A model generated the notes under the pieces. The model was not told the DNA's origin and made no database searches. It saw only the letters and a list, made by a program, of their open reading frames with translations. DNA of 18,145 nucleotides from Lachnospiraceae bacterium (lineage in GTDB: Bacteria > Bacillota_A > Clostridia > Lachnospirales > Lachnospiraceae), in the NCBI GenBank assembly GCA_017620975.1, contig JAGAUD010000026.1:1-18145 (forward strand), read 5' to 3'. Position 1 is the stretch's first letter; each line of letters begins with the position of its first letter. This document shows positions 7,630 to 15,678 of the stretch, piece by piece. The translations under genes and the position numbers were made by a program.

Positions 7630-7669
7630 GGAAAACAGGCACTTAAGGAAAGCAAGAAAGGGTGAGTAT

Positions 7670-8347
7670 ATGGCTCTGATATACGTTGTAGAGGACGATA
7701 GGAACATTCAGGAGATTGAAGAGTTTGCCCTGACCAATGTGGGGTATCAGGTTCAGGGCTTTGAGTGTGCAGGAGATTTTTATGCAGGTCTGGAGAAAGA
7801 GATTCCGGACCTGATTCTGCTGGATGTTATGCTCCCGGATGAAGATGGGCTGAATATTGTCAAAAAGCTCAGGACACGCAAGGATACAGTGACCGTACCT
7901 GTTATCATGGTTACAGCCAAGACTACAGAGATAGATAAAGTAAAGGGACTGGATATCGGTGCCGATGATTACATGACCAAGCCTTTCGGTGTCATGGAAC
8001 TGATCTCCAGAGTAAAAGCCATGCTCAGAAGAAGCGCCAAGCCGGAGGATAAGGAGAAAATCCTGAAGCTGGGTAAGGTTCTTTTAGACAGGGAGAAGCA
8101 TGCGGTATATGTCAATGATGAGCAGGTGGAACTGACTTATAAGGAATATGAACTTTTAAAACTGCTGATGGTAAATGCAGGAATTGTTACCACCAGACAG
8201 GTCATCCTGGATCGCGTGTGGGGCATTGATTTTGAAGGCGAATCCAGAACGCTGGATATGCATATCAAAACGCTCCGCCAGAAGCTGAAAGAAGAGGGAG
8301 CCTTAATTAAAACGGTTCGTAATGTAGGATATGTGATGGGGAGCTGA
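7670..8347 (+). CDS. phoP: Response regulator, PhoP/PhoB-like (OmpR family)
   Basis: This DNA-binding regulator is the likely activator of the two PHO boxes in this window. The 225-residue protein has a receiver domain (about 1-118) with acidic pocket Glu8-Asp9-Asp10, phosphoacceptor Asp52 in LILLDVMLPDEDG, Thr82 and Lys104 in MTKPF. An OmpR-type winged-helix domain follows, with the conserved YKEYELLKLL region and, near the end, the wing region VRNVGYVM. The gene lies 40 bases after the cotransporter with a GGGTGA-type ribosome binding site. It is followed by its kinase with only three bases between stop and start. Assignment to phosphate rather than another OmpR-type signal rests on gene context. 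Confidence 0.88.
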   Translation: MALIYVVEDDRNIQEIEEFALTNVGYQVQGFECAGDFYAGLEKEIPDLILLDVMLPDEDGLNIVKKLRTRKDTVTVPVIMVTAKTTEIDKVKGLDIGADDYMTKPFGVMELISRVKAMLRRSAKPEDKEKILKLGKVLLDREKHAVYVNDEQVELTYKEYELLKLLMVNAGIVTTRQVILDRVWGIDFEGESRTLDMHIKTLRQKLKEEGALIKTVRNVGYVMGS

Positions 8348-8350
8348 CGA

Positions 8351-9676
8351 ATGAAGAAAAAGATTAATTCCAGTTTGATCATGATTGCAGTGGTGGGGAT
8401 TTTAGCTACTGTACTTTTGCTTACGCTGGTGTATTATGATTTGTTCTGCAGACAGGTCACAGAAGATTTAAAGACATATGTGGCGTTCATCAGGCAGTAT
8501 GATATTGCAGGTGACCTTCAGGAATCGGGTACAATTGTACATAAAGAAGGGTTGGAGGTTACCTTATTCAGTATTGATGGTCATATTATTTATGACAGCA
8601 ATGAGACTTACGGTCAAGTGGAAGATAGCAGTGAACAGCCGGAAATCGAGGCGGCTTTTGCTGATGGAGAGGGACAGGCAGTCAGAAAATCCAATACTTT
8701 GAACAGAAGCACCTTTTATTATGCGGTACAGCTGAATGATGGAAGCGTACTGAGGGTTGCCAAGGAATCTGAAAGTCTTTTCAGCATTGTCGTCAGTGCA
8801 CTGCCCAGTCTGGCTTTGGTAACCTGTATGCTGATTGTGGTAAGCATGGCACTTGCACATTATCTGACCGCCAAGCTGGTTACACCCATAGAGCGCCTTG
8901 CGGTGAATCTGGAAGATAAGAACGATTCCCCGGAATATGAGGAATTGTCTCCTTTGATCGATACGATTCAAAAGCAGCATCAGGATATTATAAAAAATGC
9001 TAAAATAAGGCAGGAATTTACTGCCAACGTATCCCATGAACTAAAGACCCCTTTGACTTCCATTTCAGGATATGCGGAGCTGATTGAAAGCGGTATGGCT
9101 TCTGAAACGGATACAGTTCGCTTTGCCAGAGGAATACACAAGAGTGCTAACCGATTGCTGACACTGATCAACGATATTATCCGTTTGTCTGAACTGGATG
9201 GTACGGAGGAAGCGCCTCATTTTGAGCGTCTGAATCTGTATCAGCTGGCAGAAACTTGCGTAGATATGCTTTATATGAATGCAGAGAAGCATCATGTTAC
9301 CATTGATCTGAAAGGAATGGAAAGCTATATTACAGGGAATAAGCAGATGATAGAAGAGCTTTTATATAATCTCTGCGACAATGCCATTCGATACAACAAC
9401 GAGAATGGTTCGGTGACCGTTGAGGTTTATCCAAGGCAAAGGAACACGGTTCTCGTGGTCAGGGACACAGGTATCGGTATTCCGAAAGAACATCAGGATA
9501 GGATTTTCGAACGCTTCTACAGAGTGGACAAAAGTCGTTCCAAATCTACCGGAGGCACCGGTCTGGGTCTTGCTATTGTCAAACATATCCTTGTCAAGCA
9601 TAATGCTTCCATTGAACTAAAGAGTGAGAGCGGAGAGGGAACGGAGATTACCGTTACTTTTCCGGATATGGTTTAG
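8351..9676 (+). CDS. phoR: Sensor histidine kinase, PhoR-like
   Basis: This membrane kinase is the partner of the preceding regulator. The 441-residue protein has a first membrane segment at about 9-29, an extracytoplasmic loop of about 115 residues with a YYAVQLNDGSVLRV stretch typical of the PhoR sensor fold, and a second membrane segment at about 147-170. A HAMP-like linker and the dimerisation domain follow, with phosphorylated His229 in FTANVSHELKTPLTSISGYA. The ATPase domain has the N box (Asn344), G1 DTGIGIP (372-378) and G2 GGTGLGLAIVKH. Start and stop junctions with the regulator suggest translational coupling. No PAS domain is evident, so it is shorter than B. subtilis PhoR. Confidence 0.9.
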   Translation: MKKKINSSLIMIAVVGILATVLLLTLVYYDLFCRQVTEDLKTYVAFIRQYDIAGDLQESGTIVHKEGLEVTLFSIDGHIIYDSNETYGQVEDSSEQPEIEAAFADGEGQAVRKSNTLNRSTFYYAVQLNDGSVLRVAKESESLFSIVVSALPSLALVTCMLIVVSMALAHYLTAKLVTPIERLAVNLEDKNDSPEYEELSPLIDTIQKQHQDIIKNAKIRQEFTANVSHELKTPLTSISGYAELIESGMASETDTVRFARGIHKSANRLLTLINDIIRLSELDGTEEAPHFERLNLYQLAETCVDMLYMNAEKHHVTIDLKGMESYITGNKQMIEELLYNLCDNAIRYNNENGSVTVEVYPRQRNTVLVVRDTGIGIPKEHQDRIFERFYRVDKSRSKSTGGTGLGLAIVKHILVKHNASIELKSESGEGTEITVTFPDMV

Positions 9677-9692
9677 CGGGTAAAAAGAAATA

Positions 9693-9726
9693 AAAATGGC
9701 GAACCCTTAAGCGGGTTCGCCATTTT
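9693..9726. terminator. Bidirectional terminator shared by phoR and the CNNM/CorC gene
   Basis: AAAATGGCGAACCC (9693-9706) and GGGTTCGCCATTTT (9713-9726) are perfect complements of 14 bases with a six-base loop. Runs of A and T at the outer ends allow termination in either direction. The CNNM/CorC stop codon (TAA on the - strand) lies in the loop, so that gene's last codons form one arm. Confidence 0.85.
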
Positions 9727-11038
9727 CTTCTGCACTTTCGTCAGATATATGTTCAGATTTCCTGGAATCGGGATCTTCATCCTCCACAGGAGGTTCAGGC
9801 AGTGTCATCAATACCTTACAGATACGGTTCTGGTCAATTCCCTGTACTTTCAGGGTAATACCGTTCTCAAGAGTCACTTCTTCATTATCTTCCGGCAGAC
9901 GATCCAGACATTCGATAATAATACCGCCGATAGAGTCATAATCTTCAGAACGAAGTTCCGTATTCAAGGCATTATTAATATCGTCCAGTTTCATGCTACC
10001 TTCCACAAGATAGCAACGCTCACCAACTTCCTGAATCAATTCTTCCTCGTCTTCATCATATTCATCACGAATCTCACCGACGATTTCTTCCAGAAGGTCT
10101 TCCAAAGTGATCATACCGACAGTAGCACCGTATTCATTCAGGACAAAGGCCACATTGGTAGTTTTCTCACGCATTTCCAACATCAGGTCTGCGCTCTTTT
10201 TGAACTCATATGTATAGTGAGCGTCACGCAAAATCTGCCCCACGGAGAAGTTATCAGGGTCTGCATTCAGGATAAAATCCTTGATGTTGATCAGACCGAT
10301 GATATTATCTTTTTCCTCCTGATAGACAGGGAGACGGGTGTACATGGATTCTCTGAATACGCTCAAAACGGTATCATAAGATGCATCTATATTCACAGTG
10401 GTCATATTGATACGGGGAATCATAATATCCTTCGCCAGAGCATCGGAGAAATCAAACACATTGTAAATCATTTCTCTTTCTTCTGTTTCGATGACTCCAT
10501 CCTCATGGCTGACATCCACATAAGTCTTCAAATCGGATTCCGTCATAGCAGAAGGCCTTTGATTGGGGTCAATGTGCATCAATTTCAGGATGAGGTTGGA
10601 TAAAAAGTTAACTACAATGATAACAGGCGTCAGCAGATGCATGAGTCCATAAATGATTCCGCTGTATAACAGAGAAAGCTTTTCGCTGCAGAACATAGCC
10701 CAGGTCTTGGGAACAATTTCACCGCAGAGCAGAACAACTACCGTCAAGATACCGGTTGCGATTCCAACAGCCAGATTAATCCGCATAGCAAGTGTGGTAG
10801 CAAGCGCAGAAGCAGACAAATTCACGATATTATTGCCAATCAGAATCGTACTGAGCATCTTACTGTAATTACCCAGAATTTTGTTGACTTTGGCAGCGCG
10901 CTTGTCGCCTTCTTCTTCAAGCGTTCGCATACGGACACGATTCACGGTGCTAAGAGCCGTCTCTGCCGACGAAAAAAATGCGGACAGAATTACAAGAATT
11001 ACCAGAACAATAAGTTGTATGACACTCGGGTCAACCAA
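9707..11038 (-). CDS. CNNM/CorC (HlyC/CorC) family membrane protein with CBS domains
   Basis: Proteins of this family are linked to magnesium and cobalt efflux or resistance. The 443-residue protein has, in order, an N-terminal CNNM (DUF21) membrane domain of about four segments (residues 6-150) with FFSSAETALSTVNRVRM and LIGNNIVN, a CBS pair (about 200-320) including DIMIPRINM and LNEYGATVGMITLEDLLEEI, and a C-terminal CorC_HlyC domain (about 340-415). The start codon is TTG: an in-frame TGA lies three codons upstream, AAAGGAG sits nine bases before the TTG, and the next ATG falls beyond the first membrane segment. The acidic tail of about 30 residues is probably disordered. It converges on phoR. 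The older hemolysin label for this family is not supported functionally. Confidence 0.92.
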   Translation of the reverse strand: MVDPSVIQLIVLVILVILSAFFSSAETALSTVNRVRMRTLEEEGDKRAAKVNKILGNYSKMLSTILIGNNIVNLSASALATTLAMRINLAVGIATGILTVVVLLCGEIVPKTWAMFCSEKLSLLYSGIIYGLMHLLTPVIIVVNFLSNLILKLMHIDPNQRPSAMTESDLKTYVDVSHEDGVIETEEREMIYNVFDFSDALAKDIMIPRINMTTVNIDASYDTVLSVFRESMYTRLPVYQEEKDNIIGLINIKDFILNADPDNFSVGQILRDAHYTYEFKKSADLMLEMREKTTNVAFVLNEYGATVGMITLEDLLEEIVGEIRDEYDEDEEELIQEVGERCYLVEGSMKLDDINNALNTELRSEDYDSIGGIIIECLDRLPEDNEEVTLENGITLKVQGIDQNRICKVLMTLPEPPVEDEDPDSRKSEHISDESAEENGEPA

Positions 11039-11103
11039 AAAAAATCACTCCTTTTTCAGTGTGAACTGACACCCAAGCCAGTTCAAGTTTACAGTTGTAA
11101 TAG

Positions 11104-11133
11104 AATATACAATACCTCACCGGTATTTGTCAA
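11104..11133 (-). promoter_or_regulatory. Sigma-A promoter of the CNNM/CorC gene
   Basis: On the - strand, a perfect TTGACA (11128-11133) and TATATT (11104-11109) are 18 bases apart. The leader of about 60 bases contains the inverted repeat GAACTG (11063-11068) and CAGTTC (11079-11084). The ribosome binding site AAAGGAG follows directly. Confidence 0.75.
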
Positions 11134-11173
11134 GTTTTTAGAGCCCTTCGCATATATTTTTTATAAAAAGTTA

Positions 11174-11189
11174 ATAGTTGTACAACTAT
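11174..11189. promoter_or_regulatory. Perfect 16-bp palindrome, operator-like
   Basis: ATAGTTGTACAACTAT is its own reverse complement over all 16 bases. It lies 18 bases before the ATG of the TIGR04086 gene, just after a TATAAA (11162-11167) that could be a -10 element. The short dyad without a loop fits a dimeric repressor (MarR-type sites are of this kind) better than an RNA hairpin. No regulator gene is adjacent, so its binder is unknown. Confidence 0.45.
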
Positions 11190-11207
11190 CCTTAAAAGGA
11201 GAAACAT

Positions 11208-11597
11208 ATGCAAAGACCTACAAGAACCCCCTCCACAGAAGAAACCTTCCCAATCCTTACCTTACTAAAATGCCTGCTTGCTTCGTTCCTTGTTACAGGC
11301 CTTTTATTACTCTTCTTAGCCCTGCTCCTCTACAAACTGGGGCTCACCGAAAAAATCGTCTCAATCGCCATCATCGCCATCTACGTTCTAGCCACCTTCC
11401 TCGCCGGCTTCCTCACCGGCAAGAAGTTGAAGACCCGCAAATTCCTCTGGGGATTTCTGGAAGGGATAGCCTATTTTGCAATTCTGACTGTCCTTTCCCT
11501 AATCCTGAATAGCACCCCGGGAAGCGCCCCCAATTCCATCCTCACGACGTTTGTACTCTGCGCCGCCGGAGGAACTCTCGGCGGCATGCTAAGCTAA
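11208..11597 (+). CDS. TIGR04086 family membrane protein
   Basis: This is a small integral membrane protein of unknown function. The 129 residues contain four hydrophobic segments, roughly 17-42, 50-70, 82-102 and 110-128; AFLTGKK-type basic residues follow the second. Size, four-segment layout and position just before a SCIFF peptide fit the TIGR04086 family, which is a recurrent neighbour of the SCIFF cluster in Clostridia. AAAGGAG precedes the ATG. Codon use differs from the neighbours, with many C-ending and CCC/ACC/CTC codons. A stable hairpin, GCCGCCGGAG pairing with CTCTCGGCGGC (one bulged T), lies in the last codons but has no T tract. Confidence 0.75.
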   Translation: MQRPTRTPSTEETFPILTLLKCLLASFLVTGLLLLFLALLLYKLGLTEKIVSIAIIAIYVLATFLAGFLTGKKLKTRKFLWGFLEGIAYFAILTVLSLILNSTPGSAPNSILTTFVLCAAGGTLGGMLS

Positions 11598-11636
11598 TAT
11601 AGTCTGGATGAATTAAACAAATTTCAAAAAAACCCT

Positions 11637-11664
11637 TTTACAAATTATGATTTTATGGTATACT
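11637..11664 (+). promoter_or_regulatory. Promoter of scfA
   Basis: TTTACA (11637-11642) and TATACT (11659-11664) are 16 bases apart in an AT-rich stretch, about 50 bases before the scfA start. No operator-like repeat is seen. This gives scfA its own start site separate from the TIGR04086 gene. Confidence 0.65.
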
Positions 11665-11715
11665 ACAGAGAGTTTATTAGTCTATTGACTTTTAAAAGCA
11701 TAAGGAGGCTATAAA

Positions 11716-11859
11716 ATGAAACACATTAAGACATTAACAACAAGAGATTTAAAAGAGTCCATGAAGAAGGGCGGATGCGGTGAATGCCAGACTTCCTGCC
11801 AGTCAGCATGTAAGACTTCCTGTACCGTTGGTAACCAGAGCTGTGAGAAGCTGAAATAA
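11716..11859 (+). CDS. scfA: Six-cysteine ranthipeptide precursor SCIFF
   Basis: This is the ribosomally made precursor that ScfB converts into a thioether-bridged peptide (ranthipeptide). The 47-residue product starts MKHIKTLTTRDLKESM, the conserved leader, and its C-terminal half carries exactly six cysteines at 21, 24, 28, 32, 36 and 43, the defining feature of the SCIFF (six cysteines in forty-five) family. In studied homologues a cysteine is linked by the maturase to an alpha position of a nearby residue such as Thr; Thr26 and Thr34 are present. A near-perfect TAAGGAGG lies seven bases before the ATG. The gene has its own promoter and is followed by a hairpin before scfB. Its biological role is not settled. 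Confidence 0.93.
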   Translation: MKHIKTLTTRDLKESMKKGGCGECQTSCQSACKTSCTVGNQSCEKLK

Positions 11860-11883
11860 GGAATAAGAAGTCCGAGACTAACG

Positions 11884-11909
11884 TAAGCAGCGATTCCTGT
11901 CGCTGCTTA
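11884..11909 (+). terminator. Hairpin between scfA and scfB, partial terminator or processing site
   Basis: TAAGCAGCGA (11884-11893) pairs perfectly with TCGCTGCTTA (11900-11909) around the loop TTCCTG. The sequence after it (ATCTTTGTTG) is only moderately T rich. It would let most transcripts stop or be stabilised after scfA while some continue to scfB. That is the usual arrangement when much peptide and little enzyme are needed. Confidence 0.55.
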
Positions 11910-11970
11910 ATCTTTGTTGTAGAGGAAATGCGTTTGTTCGCAAAAAGAGAACTAGAAAGGAAATATACCT

Positions 11971-13362
11971 GTGATACATCAGTATAAAAATAACGGGTTC
12001 AATATCGTAATGGATGTGAACAGCGGTTCCATTCATGTGGTGGATGAAATCGTATATGATATGATTCCACTGGTGGAACCCCTGGTAAACGAAGGCATCA
12101 AGGATCCTGATACCATCAAGGCAGCAGTATTAAATCTGGCAAATATCCCTTATCCGGATGAACAGATCGTGGAAGCTGTGGATGAGGTACTGGCTCTTGA
12201 AAAAGAAGGGCAGCTATTTGCTCCTGATATTTATGAGAATTATGTATTTGATTTTAAGAAAAGGCAGACGGTAGTTAAGGCATTGTGTCTGCACATTGCT
12301 CACGACTGCAATCTGGCTTGTCAGTATTGTTTTGCGGAAGAAGGCGAATATCACGGCAGAAGAGCATTGATGAGCTTTGAAGTGGGAAAGAAGGCGCTGG
12401 ATTTTCTGGTAGCCAATTCCGGCAACCGCGTCAACCTGGAAGTGGATTTCTTTGGCGGAGAGCCGCTGATGAACTGGCAGGTGGTTAAAGACCTGGTAGC
12501 TTACGGCAGAAGCCTGGAGGAACCTCATAATAAGAAATTTCGTTTCACACTGACCACCAATGGTGTGCTGTTAAATGATGACATTCTGGAATTTGCCAAT
12601 AAGGAAATGGCGAATATCGTTTTGAGCATTGACGGACGTAAGGAAGTGCATGATAAGATGCGTCCGTTCCGCGGCGGTCAGGGCAGCTATGACTTGATCG
12701 TACCTAAGTTCCGGAAGGTGGCTGAGAGCAGGAATCAGACGAATTATTATGTGAGAGGTACGTTTACGCATAATAACCTGGACTTTGCAGAGGACGTGCT
12801 GCATCTCGCAGATCTTGGCTTTGAACAGATTTCCGTGGAGCCGGTAGTAGCGCAGCCTACCGATTCTTATGCGATTCAGGAGGCAGATATTCCCGGGCTG
12901 AAAGAGGAATATGATAAGCTGGCGGTAGAGATGATCAAGCGTCGCAGAGAGGGAAGACCTTTCAACTTCTTCCATTTCATGATCGATCTGCAGGGCGGTC
13001 CTTGTGTGGCAAAGAGACTTTCCGGCTGTGGTTCCGGTACAGAGTATCTGGCAGTAACACCCTGGGGAGATTTGTATCCCTGCCATCAGTTTGTGGGAAA
13101 TGAAAAGTTCCTCATGGGCAATGTGGATGATGGAATCGTAAGAGAGGACATCAGAGACGAATTCAAATGCTGTAATGTCTATGCCAAGGACAAGTGCAAG
13201 AAGTGCTTTGCCAAGTTCTACTGCAGCGGCGGATGTGCTGCCAATTCTTACAATTTCCATGGCAATATCAATGATGCATATGACATCGGCTGTGAATTGC
13301 AGAGGAAGAGAATCGAATGTGCAATCATGCTGAAGGCCGCACAGGCTGAGGATGAGGCATAA
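11971..13362 (+). CDS. scfB: SCIFF peptide maturase, radical SAM/SPASM enzyme
   Basis: This is the radical S-adenosylmethionine enzyme that installs thioether crosslinks in the ScfA peptide. The 463-residue protein begins with an N-terminal peptide-recognition region (about 1-95). The radical SAM core follows, with its [4Fe-4S] motif C113-x3-C117-x2-C120 (HDCNLACQYC) and the GGEP motif in DFFGGEPLMNW. The C-terminal SPASM domain is rich in cysteines: GGPC, SGCGSGTEY, YPCHQF, KCCNVY, KCKKC, YCSGGC and the final GCELQRK. These would hold auxiliary clusters. The start is GTG, with GAAAGGA about ten bases upstream. It lies 111 bases after scfA and 36 before secDF. Confidence 0.94.
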   Translation: MIHQYKNNGFNIVMDVNSGSIHVVDEIVYDMIPLVEPLVNEGIKDPDTIKAAVLNLANIPYPDEQIVEAVDEVLALEKEGQLFAPDIYENYVFDFKKRQTVVKALCLHIAHDCNLACQYCFAEEGEYHGRRALMSFEVGKKALDFLVANSGNRVNLEVDFFGGEPLMNWQVVKDLVAYGRSLEEPHNKKFRFTLTTNGVLLNDDILEFANKEMANIVLSIDGRKEVHDKMRPFRGGQGSYDLIVPKFRKVAESRNQTNYYVRGTFTHNNLDFAEDVLHLADLGFEQISVEPVVAQPTDSYAIQEADIPGLKEEYDKLAVEMIKRRREGRPFNFFHFMIDLQGGPCVAKRLSGCGSGTEYLAVTPWGDLYPCHQFVGNEKFLMGNVDDGIVREDIRDEFKCCNVYAKDKCKKCFAKFYCSGGCAANSYNFHGNINDAYDIGCELQRKRIECAIMLKAAQAEDEA

Positions 13363-13398
13363 CGATAGAAACACAAGGAAAGAATGGAGAGAAGAGAC

Positions 13399-15648
13399 AT
13401 GAAGAAAAGTAAGGCAATTGTAATCCTGCTTGTCATGGTGATCGCACTGCTCGGAGTCGGTTATATCGATATCTGGGGTGTAAATGCTGATGGTTCGGGA
13501 AGTGCTTCCGACATCAAGCTGGGTCTTGACCTGGCAGGCGGTGTCAGTATTACATATCAGGTAGTGGGAGATGAAGAGCCCAGTGCTACCGATATGAGTG
13601 ATACGGTGGCCAAGCTGCAGAAGCGTGTATACAATTACAGCACTGAAGCAATTGTATATCAGGAAGGTGCAGACAGAATTAATATTGAAATCCCCGGCGT
13701 ATCAGATGCAAACGCCATCCTGCAGGAACTGGGAAAGCCCGGTTCATTGTATTTCATTGCCGAGACGGATGCTGACGGTAATGCTAACTACAGCATGCAG
13801 TTGAATGCAAACGGGTATTATGAGTATGCTTTGAACAAGACTATTGAAGAACTGGAAGCAGACGGTTCCATAGTTCTTGTGGGTACTGATATCAAGGACG
13901 CTCAGGCAGGAAGTCAGCAGGATCAGCTTGGCAATTCAGAGTTCATGGTACATTTGACCATGACAGACGAAGGAAAAGAAAAATTTGCCGAAGCTACCAG
14001 AAAAGCTTATGACAACGATGAGACACTTGGTATCTACTATGATGGCAGTTTTGTCAGTGTACTTTCTGTAAATGCAGTACTGACAGACGGAACTGCTTCA
14101 ATCAGTCCTATGGAGTCATATGAAGCTGCTGAAAATCTGGCATCTACCATCCGTATCGGTGGTCTGAAGCTGGAACTGGAAGAGCTGCACTCTAAAGTAG
14201 TAGGTGCACAGCTTGGTGTAGAAGCCATCGATACCAGCTTGAAGGCAGGTGCTATCGGTTTTGTAATTGTAGTTATTTTCATGATAGCAGTATATTATAT
14301 CGCAGGTGTGGCATCTACAATTGGCTTGAGCTTGTATGTAGCACTGATCGTGCTTCTTTTGAATGGTTTTGACATGACCCTGACGTTGTCCGGTATCGCA
14401 GGTATCATCCTGTCCATCGGTATGGCAGTAGATGCCAATGTTATCATCTTTGCACGTATCAGAGAAGAAATTGCAGCCGGAATGTCTGTAAAGACTGCTA
14501 TGAAGGTTGGTTTTGATAAGGCACTGTCTGCTATCGTTGACGGTAATATCACCACCCTGATTGCGGCAGGCGTGCTTCTTTTACTGGCTCCCGGAAGTGT
14601 GAAGGGCTTTGCACAGACACTGGCTCTTGGTATCGTATTGTCCATGTTCACTGCACTTGTCATCACCAAGCTGATTATGCAGGCTTTCTATGCGCTGGGT
14701 ATCAGAGACAAGAAGTGGTATGGTGTGGCGAAAGAGCATAAGACCATTGATTTCCTCTCCAAAAAGGGAATCTTCTTTGGTATCTCCATTGCAGTCATTG
14801 CTGCAGGATTTATCGTAATGGGTGTGAATAAAGTGACCACCGGTGATGCGCTGAACTTCAGCCTGGAATTCAAGGGAGGTACCGCTACCACGGTAACCTT
14901 TAACAGCAATAAGACCCTGGAAGAGGTTAACAGCGAAATCGTTCCTCTGGTTGAGGAGATTATCGGAAGTGCAGTTCAGATTCAGACTGTTCAGGATTCC
15001 AATGAAGTAATCTTCAAGACTTCTACACTTGATGTAGAGCAGAGAGAAGCACTGAATGAGATGTTTACAGAGACCTTTGGGGTAAAAGAAGACAAGATTA
15101 CTTCCGAGACCATCAGTTCCACTATCAGTGACGAGATGACAAGAGATACGATTATTGCGGTTATCGTAGCTATTGTATGTATGCTGATTTATATTCGCGT
15201 ACGTTTCAGCGATATCCGTTTTGGTGTCAGCAGCGTAGTGGCACTGCTTCATGATGTATTGGTTGTACTTGCTTTCTATGCAGTGGCAAGAGTATCTGTG
15301 GGTAACACCTTTATTGCGTGTATGCTGACCATAGTAGGTTATTCCATCAATGCAACCATCGTTATCTTCGACCGTGTAAGGGAGAACATGAATACGATGA
15401 CCAAGAAAGATACCTTAAAGGATGTGGTGAATAAGAGCATCACTCAGACATTGTCCAGAAGTATCTTTACATCACTTACGACTTTCATCATGGTAGCTGC
15501 TCTGTATATTCTGGGTGTAACCAGTATCCGTGACTTTGCACTGCCTTTGATGGTAGGTATCGTGGCAGGTGCTTATTCCTCTGTGTGCCTCACAGGTGCA
15601 GTATGGTATGTGCTGAGAACAAAGTTCCCGCCTAAGGCAAGCAACTAA
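13399..15648 (+). CDS. secDF: Protein translocase subunit SecDF (fused SecD and SecF)
   Basis: This proton-driven membrane component helps SecYEG-SecA export proteins. SecD and SecF are joined in one chain of about 749 residues. The SecD half starts with a membrane anchor and LGLDLAGGVSITYQV. It has a large extracytoplasmic P1 region, then a membrane bundle with AVDANVIIFARIREE. The SecF half has a second anchor near IFFGISIAVIAAGF, LEFKGGTATTV, and a bundle with SINATIVIFDRVREN. I choose the ATG at 13399 because GGAG lies nine bases before it and the product begins MKKSKAIVILL. An in-frame ATG at 13384 would add five residues but has a cramped binding site (four-base spacing). Clustering with the SCIFF genes is a known clostridial arrangement. 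Confidence 0.94.
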   Translation: MKKSKAIVILLVMVIALLGVGYIDIWGVNADGSGSASDIKLGLDLAGGVSITYQVVGDEEPSATDMSDTVAKLQKRVYNYSTEAIVYQEGADRINIEIPGVSDANAILQELGKPGSLYFIAETDADGNANYSMQLNANGYYEYALNKTIEELEADGSIVLVGTDIKDAQAGSQQDQLGNSEFMVHLTMTDEGKEKFAEATRKAYDNDETLGIYYDGSFVSVLSVNAVLTDGTASISPMESYEAAENLASTIRIGGLKLELEELHSKVVGAQLGVEAIDTSLKAGAIGFVIVVIFMIAVYYIAGVASTIGLSLYVALIVLLLNGFDMTLTLSGIAGIILSIGMAVDANVIIFARIREEIAAGMSVKTAMKVGFDKALSAIVDGNITTLIAAGVLLLLAPGSVKGFAQTLALGIVLSMFTALVITKLIMQAFYALGIRDKKWYGVAKEHKTIDFLSKKGIFFGISIAVIAAGFIVMGVNKVTTGDALNFSLEFKGGTATTVTFNSNKTLEEVNSEIVPLVEEIIGSAVQIQTVQDSNEVIFKTSTLDVEQREALNEMFTETFGVKEDKITSETISSTISDEMTRDTIIAVIVAIVCMLIYIRVRFSDIRFGVSSVVALLHDVLVVLAFYAVARVSVGNTFIACMLTIVGYSINATIVIFDRVRENMNTMTKKDTLKDVVNKSITQTLSRSIFTSLTTFIMVAALYILGVTSIRDFALPLMVGIVAGAYSSVCLTGAVWYVLRTKFPPKASN

Positions 15649-15678
15649 AAACGGTCTGATGCAGATTAATAAAAATAA

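Noticed and set aside
9749..10603. A 284-codon open frame on the + strand opposite the CNNM/CorC gene
   Set aside because: It is wholly antisense to a gene with clear domains, has no ribosome binding site, and its Phe/Ile/His-rich composition is the usual mirror image of acidic coding sequence.
11562..11585. GC-rich hairpin at the end of the TIGR04086 gene
   Set aside because: The stem is strong, but no T tract follows and it lies inside codons, so it is not listed as a terminator.
12571..13374. A 267-codon open frame on the - strand opposite scfB
   Set aside because: It overlaps the SPASM-containing half of scfB, shows no recognisable motif, and is explained as a shadow of the real frame.
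14581..15252. A 223-codon open frame on the - strand opposite secDF
   Set aside because: It is antisense to conserved SecDF membrane segments; the His/Tyr-rich product has no family features.
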